Positions 1-7,311 of a stretch of 64,000 nt of DNA are shown here, piece after piece; position 1 is the stretch's first letter; each line of letters opens with the position of its first letter. Below the pieces are notes generated by a model, which had not been told where the DNA came from, did no database searches, and was given only the letters and a program-made list of their open reading frames with translations. Source of the DNA: Desulfosporosinus nitroreducens (GTDB taxonomy: Bacteria; Bacillota; Desulfitobacteriia; Desulfitobacteriales; Desulfitobacteriaceae); NCBI RefSeq assembly GCF_023897015.1, contig NZ_JAMHFY010000011.1, forward strand, positions 1 to 64,000. Reading direction: 5' to 3'. A program made the position numbers and the translations under genes.

Positions 1-67
1 GAAGTTAAGACCTCCAGGGCCAAGGATACTTGGAGCATAGCTCCTGGGAAAGTAGGTCATCGCCAGG
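1..67 (+). rRNA. 5S ribosomal RNA, 3' part (gene starts before the window)
   Basis: The first 67 bases match the 3' half of a bacterial 5S rRNA: GAAGTTAAG near the start, two short hairpin arms, then AAAGTAGGTCATCGCCAGG at the 3' end. A strong terminator follows within 10 bases, as expected for the last gene of an rRNA operon. The 5' half and any 16S/23S genes lie outside the window. Confidence 0.88.
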
Positions 68-76
68 TAACAAGCG

Positions 77-108
77 AAAGAACTATCTCTAACGAGGTAG
101 TTCTTTCT
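77..108 (+). terminator. rRNA operon terminator
   Basis: AAAGAACTA (77-85) pairs with TAGTTCTTT (98-106), and the stem continues inward through TCTC/GAGG around a 4-base loop. It lies right after the 5S 3' end. Confidence 0.8.
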
Positions 109-165
109 GTGTTTAGTGATACTGCATAATGAGGCATCAGAGTACGGGGTCCACCAGTTCGGGAT

Positions 166-277
166 CCACACTGCAAGAGAATGCGTTATATGTCGCAGTG
201 TGGCGAAAGCTCATTCGCCTTTCGTTCCAGGGCCAAGGTTACTTGGAGCATAGTTCCTGGGAAAGTAGAATCCACAC
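166..277 (+). pseudogene. Diverged 5S rRNA-like fragment with flanking inverted repeat
   Basis: Bases 226-268 repeat 43 bases of the 5S gene (13-55) with only two differences (A26/T239, C41/T254). The central 5S part containing GAAGTTAAG is absent, and the 3' end departs after AAAGTAG. The copy is closed by GTGTGG (198-203) facing CCACAC (272-277), which imitates 5S helix I. Just upstream CCACACTGC (166-174) and GCAGTGTGG (195-203) form a perfect 9-bp inverted repeat. It is probably a decayed 5S copy left by rRNA-operon recombination. Short ORFs across it have no coding character. Confidence 0.6.
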
Positions 278-425
278 GGCAGGAGAATTCGTCATGGGAC
301 GCCGTTGGATTTATTGTTGATAATCTTGGGAGGAATTTAGGAAAGAACGTGGAAGGTAGTAGGAGCGATCATTCTTTCATCATTTTTCTAATTAATGATA
401 AATTCCAGGCCATAATGAATATGGA

Positions 426-1034
426 TTAAACTTCTTTAAGCAAGATCTCACTTAACTCAATTCTAGGACGAGAGTTGGGGTTTTGGTCAGGATAACCTAC
501 GGGTAGTAAGGCCACAACATTATAATTCTCGCCTAATCCTAGAATCTGCTTTACTTTCTCTTGGTCGAACATCATAACCCAACAGGTGCCTAAACCGAGG
601 TCAACAGCACGTAATGTAATGTGATCGATAGCAATGGCTGCGTTTAAGCGAAGATAGGCTTCGGCGGTGGCTTGATCCATTGGGTTACACTTTGCATAAC
701 TTTCTGTATCCATCGTCTCGAGGGAGGTATCTGTGAAGGCACCCGCTTCCATGAGTTCTCGCATTCGAGTTCCTAAGACTCCAAAGGACTCTGTGGATAC
801 ACAGCATGCGATGACAACGGGCGCTTGACTGACAAATGGTAAAGGAGTAGCTTGGCTTAATTGTCTGCGAGCTTCATCACTTTTTATTACAACAAAGCGT
901 ACAGGTTGAATATTACTGCCAGAAGGAGCTAATCGCCCAGATTCGATAAGTTGAATAATCAAGGATTCTGGAATGGGTTCGGATTTAAATTTCCGAATGC
1001 TTCGTCTGGCTTTCATGGCATCTAGTAATTCCAT
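426..1034 (-). CDS. Nitroreductase family protein
   Basis: A 202-residue FMN-dependent nitroreductase-fold protein, probably a cytoplasmic NAD(P)H oxidoreductase of unknown substrate. The N-terminal MKARRSIRKF segment is the usual FMN-phosphate contact, followed by LAPSGSNIQPVRFVV, the second flavin-binding stretch. The C-terminal GLGTCWV and ALLPVGYPD motifs are typical of the family, and length is normal for the short single-domain type. I chose the ATG at 1034 because AAAGAAG lies 8 bases upstream; a GTG at 1043 is possible but would sit almost on that site. It stands alone, transcribed towards the 5S end. Confidence 0.85.
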   Translation of the reverse strand: MELLDAMKARRSIRKFKSEPIPESLIIQLIESGRLAPSGSNIQPVRFVVIKSDEARRQLSQATPLPFVSQAPVVIACCVSTESFGVLGTRMRELMEAGAFTDTSLETMDTESYAKCNPMDQATAEAYLRLNAAIAIDHITLRAVDLGLGTCWVMMFDQEKVKQILGLGENYNVVALLPVGYPDQNPNSRPRIELSEILLKEV

Positions 1035-1281
1035 AGAAAACACTTCTTTCTCAAATTATTATAAGTACTTATTATTAGGTTATTAATTGTAGTTTCCATC
1101 CTAGAATAGTATTAGGACTATAATCTCTTCTTATTCCTTTAAGCTAAGTCTAGCGACCGATGAACTTCATTGATGCAAATAATATATGGAACTTAGTATG
1201 ATTCACCGGGTCCTTGGAGCTAAAGATGTGTATTTTTGTTTCAAGCGCCTTTGTGCAAAAAAGAAAGGGTAGTTGATTAAA

Positions 1282-1917
1282 ATGGAAACAAATTACCGAG
1301 TTGCTTATGATAAATACTGGCAGGACCTAAAAAGAAAGGTACCGGAGGAAATCCCCACACAGCTTGCTGTGACCTACTCTGGAGAAACCCAACAATTCGT
1401 TGTGACGTTCTTTAACTCAGAGTATATTTTAGATTGCAAAACTGAGACGATCTACAGGAAAATAGATGGACATGTTCCAGATATTAATGCGGCAATAATA
1501 ATTTTGAATTACCTGGCCTATGCCAAAACAGCTCAAGAAACCGCTAAAGGATGGGTAAGTTTAAAGGAAATACCGAACGGTGGAATGCTATTTTATCCTG
1601 CCTTTCACAAAAATTCGATCCAAGGTCTTGTCAAGGTGTTCGGAGATCAGCCCAAACTATTATTGGCAGGTGCGACTGCTTTAGGTGGAAAACCTGCATC
1701 TTTTGGGGATGCGTCAGCTGTTTTCCAAGCTTTCCCCGAAGTCCCCTTGTGTGTGATTGTTTGGGAAGGGGACGAAGAAGTTCAAGCTAATGCCACCATC
1801 CTTTACGAGCCGTCCGTTGAACATCTATTGCACATCGAGAGCGTTATCGGCCTCGGCATGTATTTGGCGAGTCAATTAATACGGCGAGCAACTTCATCTT
1901 TAGCATTGCCATCTTAG
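1282..1917 (+). CDS. DUF3786 domain protein
   Basis: A 211-residue soluble protein resembling the DUF3786 family, found in anaerobes that use corrinoid and Wood-Ljungdahl chemistry. Function is unknown. The N-terminal AYDKYWQDLKRKVPEEI and central GGMLFYPAFHKNSIQGLVKVFG stretches are the recognisable parts; there is no signal peptide or membrane segment. AAAGGG (1264-1269) could serve a TTG at 1273 (3 bases away) or the ATG at 1282 (12 bases away); I prefer the ATG but cannot settle it. The far-downstream corrinoid methyltransferases are consistent with the family's usual hosts but prove nothing. Confidence 0.65.
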   Translation: METNYRVAYDKYWQDLKRKVPEEIPTQLAVTYSGETQQFVVTFFNSEYILDCKTETIYRKIDGHVPDINAAIIILNYLAYAKTAQETAKGWVSLKEIPNGGMLFYPAFHKNSIQGLVKVFGDQPKLLLAGATALGGKPASFGDASAVFQAFPEVPLCVIVWEGDEEVQANATILYEPSVEHLLHIESVIGLGMYLASQLIRRATSSLALPS

Positions 1918-2074
1918 ATGTGAACCGCAATAATATTTCGAGAGGATTATTAAATTCGGGCCTGTAGGGAAAATAGTAGTAGTCAATCGCCAATAAGTAT
2001 ATACTAGACTCAATGTCGTGGAGGTTGAAGCGAATACCTTAGACAATGATATTAAAATTATAGGGAGACTGAAA

Positions 2075-2452
2075 ATGAATTTTGAACAAATTTACTACGC
2101 CAATAGCCAACATAAGGGACATTTCTTAGCTCTTATAACGCAGAAAAAATCAAATGAGTCTGGCTATTACTCAGCCTATTACATACTTACTTCAACTAAG
2201 GAGATTTGGTCAGCAACAAAAAGACATACCACTTTAGAAGAAATCGACTTTGGCAAAATCTTGGAACAAGGTTTTGCGAGTAATCATAAAGCCCTTATTT
2301 TACTTGCTCAACATCTGTTCATGGGAAGTACTAGCTTTGACTTAGATCATGCTTTGGAAAGCTGGGATCAAATCAGTTACAGTGTAGCTTTGCAAGCAAT
2401 TAAACTGAGATGGACACTATCGCGAGAGAGTATGGAGGGGTTTTCAGAGTAG
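2075..2452 (+). CDS. Hypothetical protein
   Basis: A 125-residue protein I do not recognise. It is soluble, without cysteine clusters, signal peptide or nucleotide-binding motifs, and mixes acidic and basic residues as real proteins do. The frame is open from a GTG at 2018, but GGGAG at 2063-2067 sits 7 bases before the ATG at 2075, so I take that start (MNFEQIYYAN). A strong terminator follows directly, which supports an expressed single-gene unit. Confidence 0.55.
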   Translation: MNFEQIYYANSQHKGHFLALITQKKSNESGYYSAYYILTSTKEIWSATKRHTTLEEIDFGKILEQGFASNHKALILLAQHLFMGSTSFDLDHALESWDQISYSVALQAIKLRWTLSRESMEGFSE

Positions 2453-2476
2453 CGGCTGGAGGAACAATGTTACTGA

Positions 2477-2536
2477 AACAATAATAGGTGCCGTACTAAA
2501 ACTAATATTCTTCGTACGGCACCTGTTATTGTTTCT
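2477..2536 (+). terminator. Rho-independent terminator
   Basis: AACAATAATAGGTGCCGTAC (2477-2496) pairs with bases 2513-2532 at 19 of 20 positions, and TTTCTT follows. It ends the unknown gene before it. Confidence 0.85.
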
Positions 2537-2668
2537 TGACTTGCCCTAGGATATAGGCATCTCAAAAAGTAGATAATAGAAGATGAATGTTTACATTTTT
2601 GGGTTAGGAACTTAAACTGGAAATCAAAAGGCAAATATAATCAAGACTTTTTGAAAGGGCTGAGTAAA

Positions 2669-2848
2669 ATGAGTATTAAAGAAGATGTACTGAAAGCAAT
2701 GAGAGATGCAGGGGAGCCCATGAGTGCGGGAGAAGTTGAGAAATTAACAGGTCTGGACCGTAAAGAAATTGATAAAGCATTTAAGGAATTAAAAAAGGAA
2801 GACGCAATTGTTTCTCCTGTAAGATGTAAATGGCAACCTGCTAACTAA
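2669..2848 (+). CDS. Small winged-helix-like protein
   Basis: A 59-residue protein consisting of one helix-turn-helix-like unit: helix KEDVLKAMRDA, then MSAGEVEKLTGLDRKEIDKAFKELKKED, then a short strand/wing ending in CKWQPAN. This is the layout of minimal MarR/ArsR-like winged helices, probably DNA-binding, target unknown. AAAGGG at 2654-2659 lies 9 bases before the ATG at 2669; the in-frame TTG at 2651 would place that site inside the gene. It is monocistronic, followed by a perfect terminator. Confidence 0.7.
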   Translation: MSIKEDVLKAMRDAGEPMSAGEVEKLTGLDRKEIDKAFKELKKEDAIVSPVRCKWQPAN

Positions 2849-2888
2849 ACATCCTATCTTCTATTGTTTGATAAACGTGGATAAGAAT

Positions 2889-2935
2889 CCTCCTGTCGCA
2901 GATGCATTCGTATCTGCGACAGGAGTCAATATTTC
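2889..2935 (+). terminator. Rho-independent terminator
   Basis: CTCCTGTCGCAGAT (2890-2903) is perfectly complementary to ATCTGCGACAGGAG (2912-2925) around an 8-base loop, followed by a T-rich stretch. Confidence 0.8.
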
Positions 2936-3068
2936 TATGGAATTCTTTAGAAGATTAGCGACTATCTAGCGAGGAAACCTATGTAAAAGGTGATTATAAG
3001 GCATTTGAACATGGTTCTTTGCAGTAAGAATTAGTAGAGAATTATTCATTGAGCTTTGCTTTAGCCCA

Positions 3069-3545
3069 TTAAATACGTATAAAGAAATAAACAATCATTA
3101 AAATTTCAGCACATAATTTTAATACTGTCCCACCGAGGATGCCGACCAGAGTTCCAAACCCAACACGGATTGCTTGATTTATTTGTATACCACGCAATAA
3201 TTCAGCCACAACAGCACCAAGGAAGGGACCAATGATGATTCCCAATGGTCCGAAGAAAATCAAACCAAGAATTGTGCCAATGATTGCACCCCAAGCTGCC
3301 TGTTTACTGCCATTGAAGCGACGTGTGCCGGCAGCAGAAGCAACAAAATCCACGGAAAAGACTAAAACCAACACTAATGCTTGTAAGAGAAAGAAATTTG
3401 CATCTAGTGTTGAAAACTTTGTCATGAAGCCGTAAAGAAGCATGCCTCCGTAAATCAGGATGGCACCAGGTAAAATAGGCAGTATTGTCCCCAGCAGACC
3501 AGCGATAAAAAAGATGATCGATAGAATTAATGCTGTCATCTCCAA
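3069..3545 (-). CDS. DUF456 family membrane protein
   Basis: A 158-residue hydrophobic protein with about four to five predicted membrane segments, matching DUF456. Glycine-rich turns such as GLLGTILPILPGAILIYGG near the N-terminus and FFGPLGIIIGPFLGAVVAELL in the second half are characteristic of the family; function is unknown. The start is TTG at 3545: on the minus strand AAAGGAG lies 8 bases before it, while the next in-frame ATG two codons on would be 14 bases away. Isolated gene. Confidence 0.78.
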   Translation of the reverse strand: MEMTALILSIIFFIAGLLGTILPILPGAILIYGGMLLYGFMTKFSTLDANFFLLQALVLVLVFSVDFVASAAGTRRFNGSKQAAWGAIIGTILGLIFFGPLGIIIGPFLGAVVAELLRGIQINQAIRVGFGTLVGILGGTVLKLCAEILMIVYFFIRI

Positions 3546-3770
3546 ATTAAGCGCTCCTTTATAGTAAAGAAGTAAGATGAGACGGGTCTGCTAATTCATT
3601 TATTTACTATACTAAAAGTTGGAAAGGAGTATCTCATCCTCTAAGGATAGCTTAACACAATACATGCAGGATGGGCAATTCCTTATGTCCAAAAGTTATA
3701 AGGCTAGACAGATTTTAGGGCGGATAACCTGAATGATAAGTATTGGAGGCAAAAAGGGAGCGGTGTTATT

Positions 3771-4406
3771 ATGAATGGACCAGATAAGAACAAGCTATAT
3801 CCGAATGATAGAATAAAGACGGTTTGCTATATAAAGAATCTACCCAAAAGGGTAAATGTTGAGAATGGAGACTACACGTATTATAGCGATAACAAAAGCT
3901 CTCCCGAGGATTTTTATAGTAACATTGAACATCATTATGAGTTTCTGGGCGATAAGTTGATAATAGGGAAATTCTGTGCAATTGCAGAAGGCATCAGATT
4001 TATTATGAATGGTGCAAACCACAAAATGGATAGCATGACAACATATCCTTTTAATATCTTTGCTGGTGGTTGGGAAAAGGTAACTCCAACTGTAGAACAG
4101 TTACCCTTCAAGGGAGACACTGTGGTAGGTAACGATGTATGGATTGGACAGAATGTGACTATCATGCCGGGAACTAAAGTTGGTGATGGCGCGATTATTG
4201 CTGCTAACTCAACTGTGGTAAAAAGCATTGAGCCTTATACAATATATGGAGGCAATCCAGCCAAATTTATCAAGAAACGTTTTAGCGATAGAAATATTGA
4301 ATTATTGCTAGAACTCCAATGGTGGAACTGGGACGACAGTAAGATATTTGACAATCTTGAACTGTTAACTTCGGAGAAAGGGGTGGATCAATTAGGACTA
4401 ATTTAA
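3771..4406 (+). CDS. Vat-type (CatB/XAT family) xenobiotic O-acetyltransferase
   Basis: A 211-residue left-handed beta-helix acetyltransferase. These enzymes use acetyl-CoA to acetylate streptogramin A antibiotics (Vat) or chloramphenicol (CatB) in the cytoplasm. The order of motifs fits Vat: an N-terminal MNGPDKNKLYPND segment, IGKFCAIAEGIRFIMNGANHKMDSMTTYPFNIF with the expected catalytic His at residue 84, hexapeptide coils GDTVVGNDVWIGQNVTIMPGTKVGDGAIIAANS, and YGGNPAKFIKKRF. GGGAG precedes the ATG by about 10 bases. The next genes are an HflX GTPase and a macrolide-kinase remnant, so a role in ribosome-antibiotic resistance is likely. Substrate specificity is inferred, not shown. Confidence 0.82.
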   Translation: MNGPDKNKLYPNDRIKTVCYIKNLPKRVNVENGDYTYYSDNKSSPEDFYSNIEHHYEFLGDKLIIGKFCAIAEGIRFIMNGANHKMDSMTTYPFNIFAGGWEKVTPTVEQLPFKGDTVVGNDVWIGQNVTIMPGTKVGDGAIIAANSTVVKSIEPYTIYGGNPAKFIKKRFSDRNIELLLELQWWNWDDSKIFDNLELLTSEKGVDQLGLI

Positions 4407-4461
4407 ATCTTATGGACTTTTGGGATTGAAGTTTTAAATACCAAGTGCTACATATATATGA

Positions 4462-4467
4462 TATAAT
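4462..4467 (+). promoter_or_regulatory. Putative -10 of the hflX leader transcript
   Basis: A perfect TATAAT stands about 20 bases before the leader-peptide ribosome binding site. No good -35 is visible at 17 bases, so the promoter call is tentative. Confidence 0.4.
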
Positions 4468-4503
4468 ATGACTGAATTTGGATGGATGGAGGGTTGTCTT
4501 AAA

Positions 4504-4548
4504 ATGGGTATTTGTTATATTAGACTCCGATTTAAATACTTTATGTAA
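4504..4548 (+). CDS. 14-residue leader peptide upstream of hflX
   Basis: The frame encodes MGICYIRLRFKYFM and stops at TAA. GGAGGG (4488-4493) stands 10 bases before the ATG, a far better initiation site than such a short frame would have by chance. Hairpins and a terminator follow within 110 bases, before the HflX gene. Short peptides of this kind (often starting MGI) act as antibiotic sensors for macrolide/lincosamide resistance genes: a drug-stalled ribosome on the leader lets the downstream terminator be bypassed. That role is inferred from the layout. Confidence 0.6.
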   Translation: MGICYIRLRFKYFM

Positions 4549-4570
4549 CTAATTTAATAGTGCTTAAAGG

Positions 4571-4681
4571 CTCTACCGCTGTGTAGAGTAGTCGGGATTT
4601 GATATGCCTATTTTTAAGAGAACCTTATTAACGTATATGTATAAGGAAATTCGTTAAAGAGGGATAATCTACCCTTTTTTT
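4571..4681 (+). promoter_or_regulatory. Attenuator: alternative hairpins and intrinsic terminator in the hflX leader
   Basis: CTCTAC (4571-4576) pairs with GTAGAG (4583-4588). CCTTAT (4623-4628) pairs with ATAAGG (4641-4646), while TTAACG (4628-4633) can instead pair with CGTTAA (4652-4657). The second choice uses bases that start the terminator stem AAAGAGGG (4656-4663), which pairs with CCCTTTTT and runs into a T tract to 4681. Mutually exclusive stems between a leader peptide and a terminator are the hallmark of ribosome-mediated attenuation. Confidence 0.6.
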
Positions 4682-4917
4682 GTTGATTTTTATATCAATT
4701 AAATCTTCTTAAGAAATGAATCATTTTCTGGTGCCATTCTTTGAGAGACCTTGCGTTAGTCAGTAAGACGCTTGTTTTTGGTATTTTAAGAACAAGGGAT
4801 TTCTTTGTACTTGTCAGACCCTCATACCGCTAGGCCGCACCACACATGAATGGAAAAGTGTTGCTTGCGCTAGCCAGGTTTTCAAACTTTTTAGTAGGCA
4901 TCTTCCCGTTTACTCAT

Positions 4918-4947
4918 AACACAGGTAACCAGCCTGTGTTTTTTTTG
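4918..4947 (+). terminator. Second intrinsic terminator before hflX
   Basis: AACACAGG (4918-4925) pairs with CCTGTGTT (4933-4940), followed by an uninterrupted T run. Bases 4682-4917 and 4948-5159 hold no convincing gene. The latter contains two copies of GCCATCCATGG, but I can assign them no function. Confidence 0.7.
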
Positions 4948-5159
4948 TGCTATCAGAAGTATAAACTTGCGTTATATACTTTCTAAGCATAAGTGCAACT
5001 AGGGCTGCCGCCTTCGGTCCCTTCTCGCCATCCATGGCTACAGGGACACTTGGCCATCCATGGTCGACGCCTGCGACTGACAGAATGACTAATACGTGCG
5101 AAGTCAGTGTCTTCGGGCGCCAGCCAAGTTTTCTTTACATTTAAATGGGAGGAATATAT

Positions 5160-6422
5160 ATGGAACAAAAACAAAAACAGAAAGCAATACTAGTAGGGGT
5201 TAAACTTAACAATCAGCAGGACTTTACTGATTCGATGGAGGAATTGTTTAACTTAGCTAATGCTTGTGATCTAGAGGTAGTTGGTGAAAAGATCCAAAAA
5301 TTGAATGGCTTGAATATATCCTATTATTTAGGTACGGGGAAAATTCAAGAAGTATTAGCATTGCTTGCTGAGAAGAATGCTAATGTGGTGATTTTTAATG
5401 ATGAGTTATCTCCTTCTCAAATTCGCAATCTAGAGGGAATTTTAGAATGCAGGGTCATAGACCGGACGGTTCTGATTTTGGACATTTTTGCTCAGAGGGC
5501 TAAAACAAGGGAAGCCCAACTACAGGTAGAAGTAGCGAAACTGCAATATATGTTGCCCAGATTAATTGGTCAGGGAGAATCATTAGGTCGTCAGGGGGGA
5601 AGTTCTGGCCTTAAAAACAGAGGTTCAGGGGAGACAAAACTAGAGCTGGACCGTAGAAAGATTGAAGATAGAATCAGTGGATTAAACAAAGAATTAGAGA
5701 CACTTGTAGCCCAACGTCAAAACCAACGGAAAAAGCGTAAAAAGAAAGAGATTCCTGTGATTGCTTTAGTGGGGTATACAAATACAGGCAAGTCAACTCT
5801 TATGAATGCCATGATAGATTTATTCAATCCATCAACTGAGAAGCAGGTGTTTGAAAAGGATATGTTGTTTGCCACTTTAGAAACCTCCGTTAGAAGCATT
5901 AAGTTACCGGACAACAAATCCTTCTTATTAACGGACACAGTAGGCTTTATAAGTAAATTGCCTCACCATTTAATTAAAGCATTTCGATCAACGTTAGAAG
6001 AAGTTGCAGAAGCCGATCTTCTGATTCACGTCGTTGACTACTCGAATCATCAGTATAATCAACAAATTAAGGTTACGAGGGAGACATTAAAGGAGCTTGG
6101 AGCAGATAATATTCCTGTTATCTATGCTTACAACAAAACAGATTTGGTCAATGTTGAAATTCCAAAGGCAGCAGAGGATTGCGTATATATTTCTGCCAAG
6201 AGGAAAGAAGGAATTGTTGATTTAGTGAACCTAATTGGGCAAAAAGCTTTCACAGACTATGTCCACTGTAAGATGTTAATTCCGTATGACAAAGGAAATA
6301 TTGTATCCTATCTGAATGATAATGCAACGATAAAATCAACTCTTTATGAAGGTAGCGGAGTATTAATATCTTTAGAATGTAAGGAAGCAGATTATGAAAG
6401 ATATCAACAGTATGTAACCTAA
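5160..6422 (+). CDS. hflX: HflX-family ribosome-splitting GTPase, probably HflXr-like
   Basis: A 420-residue GTPase that binds the 50S subunit and splits stalled ribosomes; the HflXr variant of Listeria gives macrolide and lincosamide resistance. The N-terminal HflX domain ends in GQGESLGRQGGSSGLKNRGSGETKLELDRR, followed by a coiled coil of about 40 residues. The G domain carries GYTNTGKS (residues 205-212, with Thr where canonical HflX usually has Ala), DTVGFISKLPHHLIKAFRSTLEEV and NKTD; a short C-terminal domain follows. The start is the ATG at 5160 behind GGGAGGA; an in-frame ATG at 5145 lies before that site. The long leader and resistance-type neighbours favour the HflXr assignment over housekeeping HflX. 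Confidence 0.85.
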   Translation: MEQKQKQKAILVGVKLNNQQDFTDSMEELFNLANACDLEVVGEKIQKLNGLNISYYLGTGKIQEVLALLAEKNANVVIFNDELSPSQIRNLEGILECRVIDRTVLILDIFAQRAKTREAQLQVEVAKLQYMLPRLIGQGESLGRQGGSSGLKNRGSGETKLELDRRKIEDRISGLNKELETLVAQRQNQRKKRKKKEIPVIALVGYTNTGKSTLMNAMIDLFNPSTEKQVFEKDMLFATLETSVRSIKLPDNKSFLLTDTVGFISKLPHHLIKAFRSTLEEVAEADLLIHVVDYSNHQYNQQIKVTRETLKELGADNIPVIYAYNKTDLVNVEIPKAAEDCVYISAKRKEGIVDLVNLIGQKAFTDYVHCKMLIPYDKGNIVSYLNDNATIKSTLYEGSGVLISLECKEADYERYQQYVT

Positions 6423-6451
6423 AATAAAAATTTCCGCGTGATAAATGATGA

Positions 6452-7003
6452 TATCAACACGAAGATTCGAAACATCAGACGCTTGGAAAAGCACTGGCAT
6501 CGCTGCACAACATTCCAAATAAAAAGGCAATTGAAGCTGGATTGGTTGTTCATACTCCAGAAGAGGCAAAACAGTCGATGAAAGAGCGTATGAAGTCAGT
6601 GAAGGCAAAGTTTGGAGTGGGCGAGTCACTATGGAATCGATGGCAGGCATGGCTGAGTGATGAAGAAATGTGGCCTAAAGAAACCGGGCTTATTCATGGG
6701 GATGTACATGCAGGGCATATTTTGGTGGATGAAAATGCAAATGTGACTGGCTTGATTGATTGGACTGAAGCTAGAGTGACTGATATGTCGAATGACTTTG
6801 TTATCTATTATAAGATGTTTGGTGAAGAAGGGCTTGATTCGCTTATTAAGGCCTACAAAGAAGCGGGGGGATATTTTTGGCCGAAGATGAAATCGCACAT
6901 CATTGAATTAGTGTCTGCCTACCCAGTTGGAATTGCTGAATTTGCAATAATATCTGGTCTCGATGAATATGAGCAAATGGCAAAAGAAGCCTTAGAGATT
7001 TAA
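6452..7003 (+). pseudogene. Macrolide 2'-phosphotransferase (Mph family), N-terminally truncated
   Basis: The open frame encodes 183 residues matching the C-terminal three-fifths of Mph-type kinases, which phosphorylate the 2'-hydroxyl of macrolides. Visible are [15 protein letters not shown], then [39 protein letters not shown] (catalytic HGDVHAGH loop and metal-binding IDW), and [20 protein letters not shown]. About 110-130 N-terminal residues with the nucleotide-binding lysine are missing: the frame is closed by TGA at 6449, and hflX ends only 27 bases earlier. A few residues in another frame at 6438-6477 ([13 protein letters not shown]) may be a frameshifted extension. A TTG at 6542 could start a shorter product, but it would not be an active kinase. 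Confidence 0.78.
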
Positions 7004-7056
7004 TCTGCTAGAACCAACTAAATTAATTAAAACAAAATAATCACAGTTCTTAAAAG

Positions 7057-7095
7057 CATAGTCTTTTTTCAGAGATGAGAAAAGGACTATGGTTT
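7057..7095. terminator. Bidirectional-looking hairpin terminator
   Basis: GCATAGTC with a T tract pairs with GAAAAGGACTATG-type sequence (about 7057-7093), giving a hairpin flanked by T-rich runs on both strands. The remaining intergenic bases up to 7311 are A/T-rich. A possible 26-codon ORF lies at 7203-7283 (MLPSNLQRLTFQLPE...) behind GAGGAAGC; I could not connect it to any family. Confidence 0.55.
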
Positions 7096-7311
7096 ATTGC
7101 TGATAAAAATGATCATTAAAAAAACAATTGATAATTATAATAAGTTGTTATAAAGTTCATACTGAGGCGAAATTGAAGGTTCTTTAGAAAAGAGGAAGCA
7201 TAATGTTGCCGAGCAACTTACAGCGTTTAACTTTCCAACTGCCGGAAGCCCAGCTGGATTTATCCCTTGTTATAAAGTATTAATGATGCAAAATTGGCGG
7301 GTGGATAATTA

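Noticed and set aside
129-429. Two overlapping ORFs (63 and 82 codons) after the 5S gene
   Set aside because: They run through the 5S-like repeat, lack ribosome binding sites and have no protein-like composition.
4845-4985. A 46-codon ORF (MNGKVLLALARF...) across the second terminator before hflX
   Set aside because: No ribosome binding site, and it runs through an obvious intrinsic terminator.
5028-5065. GCCATCCATGG repeated twice, as a possible recombination or insertion site
   Set aside because: Only two short copies with no associated integrase, transposase or target duplication.
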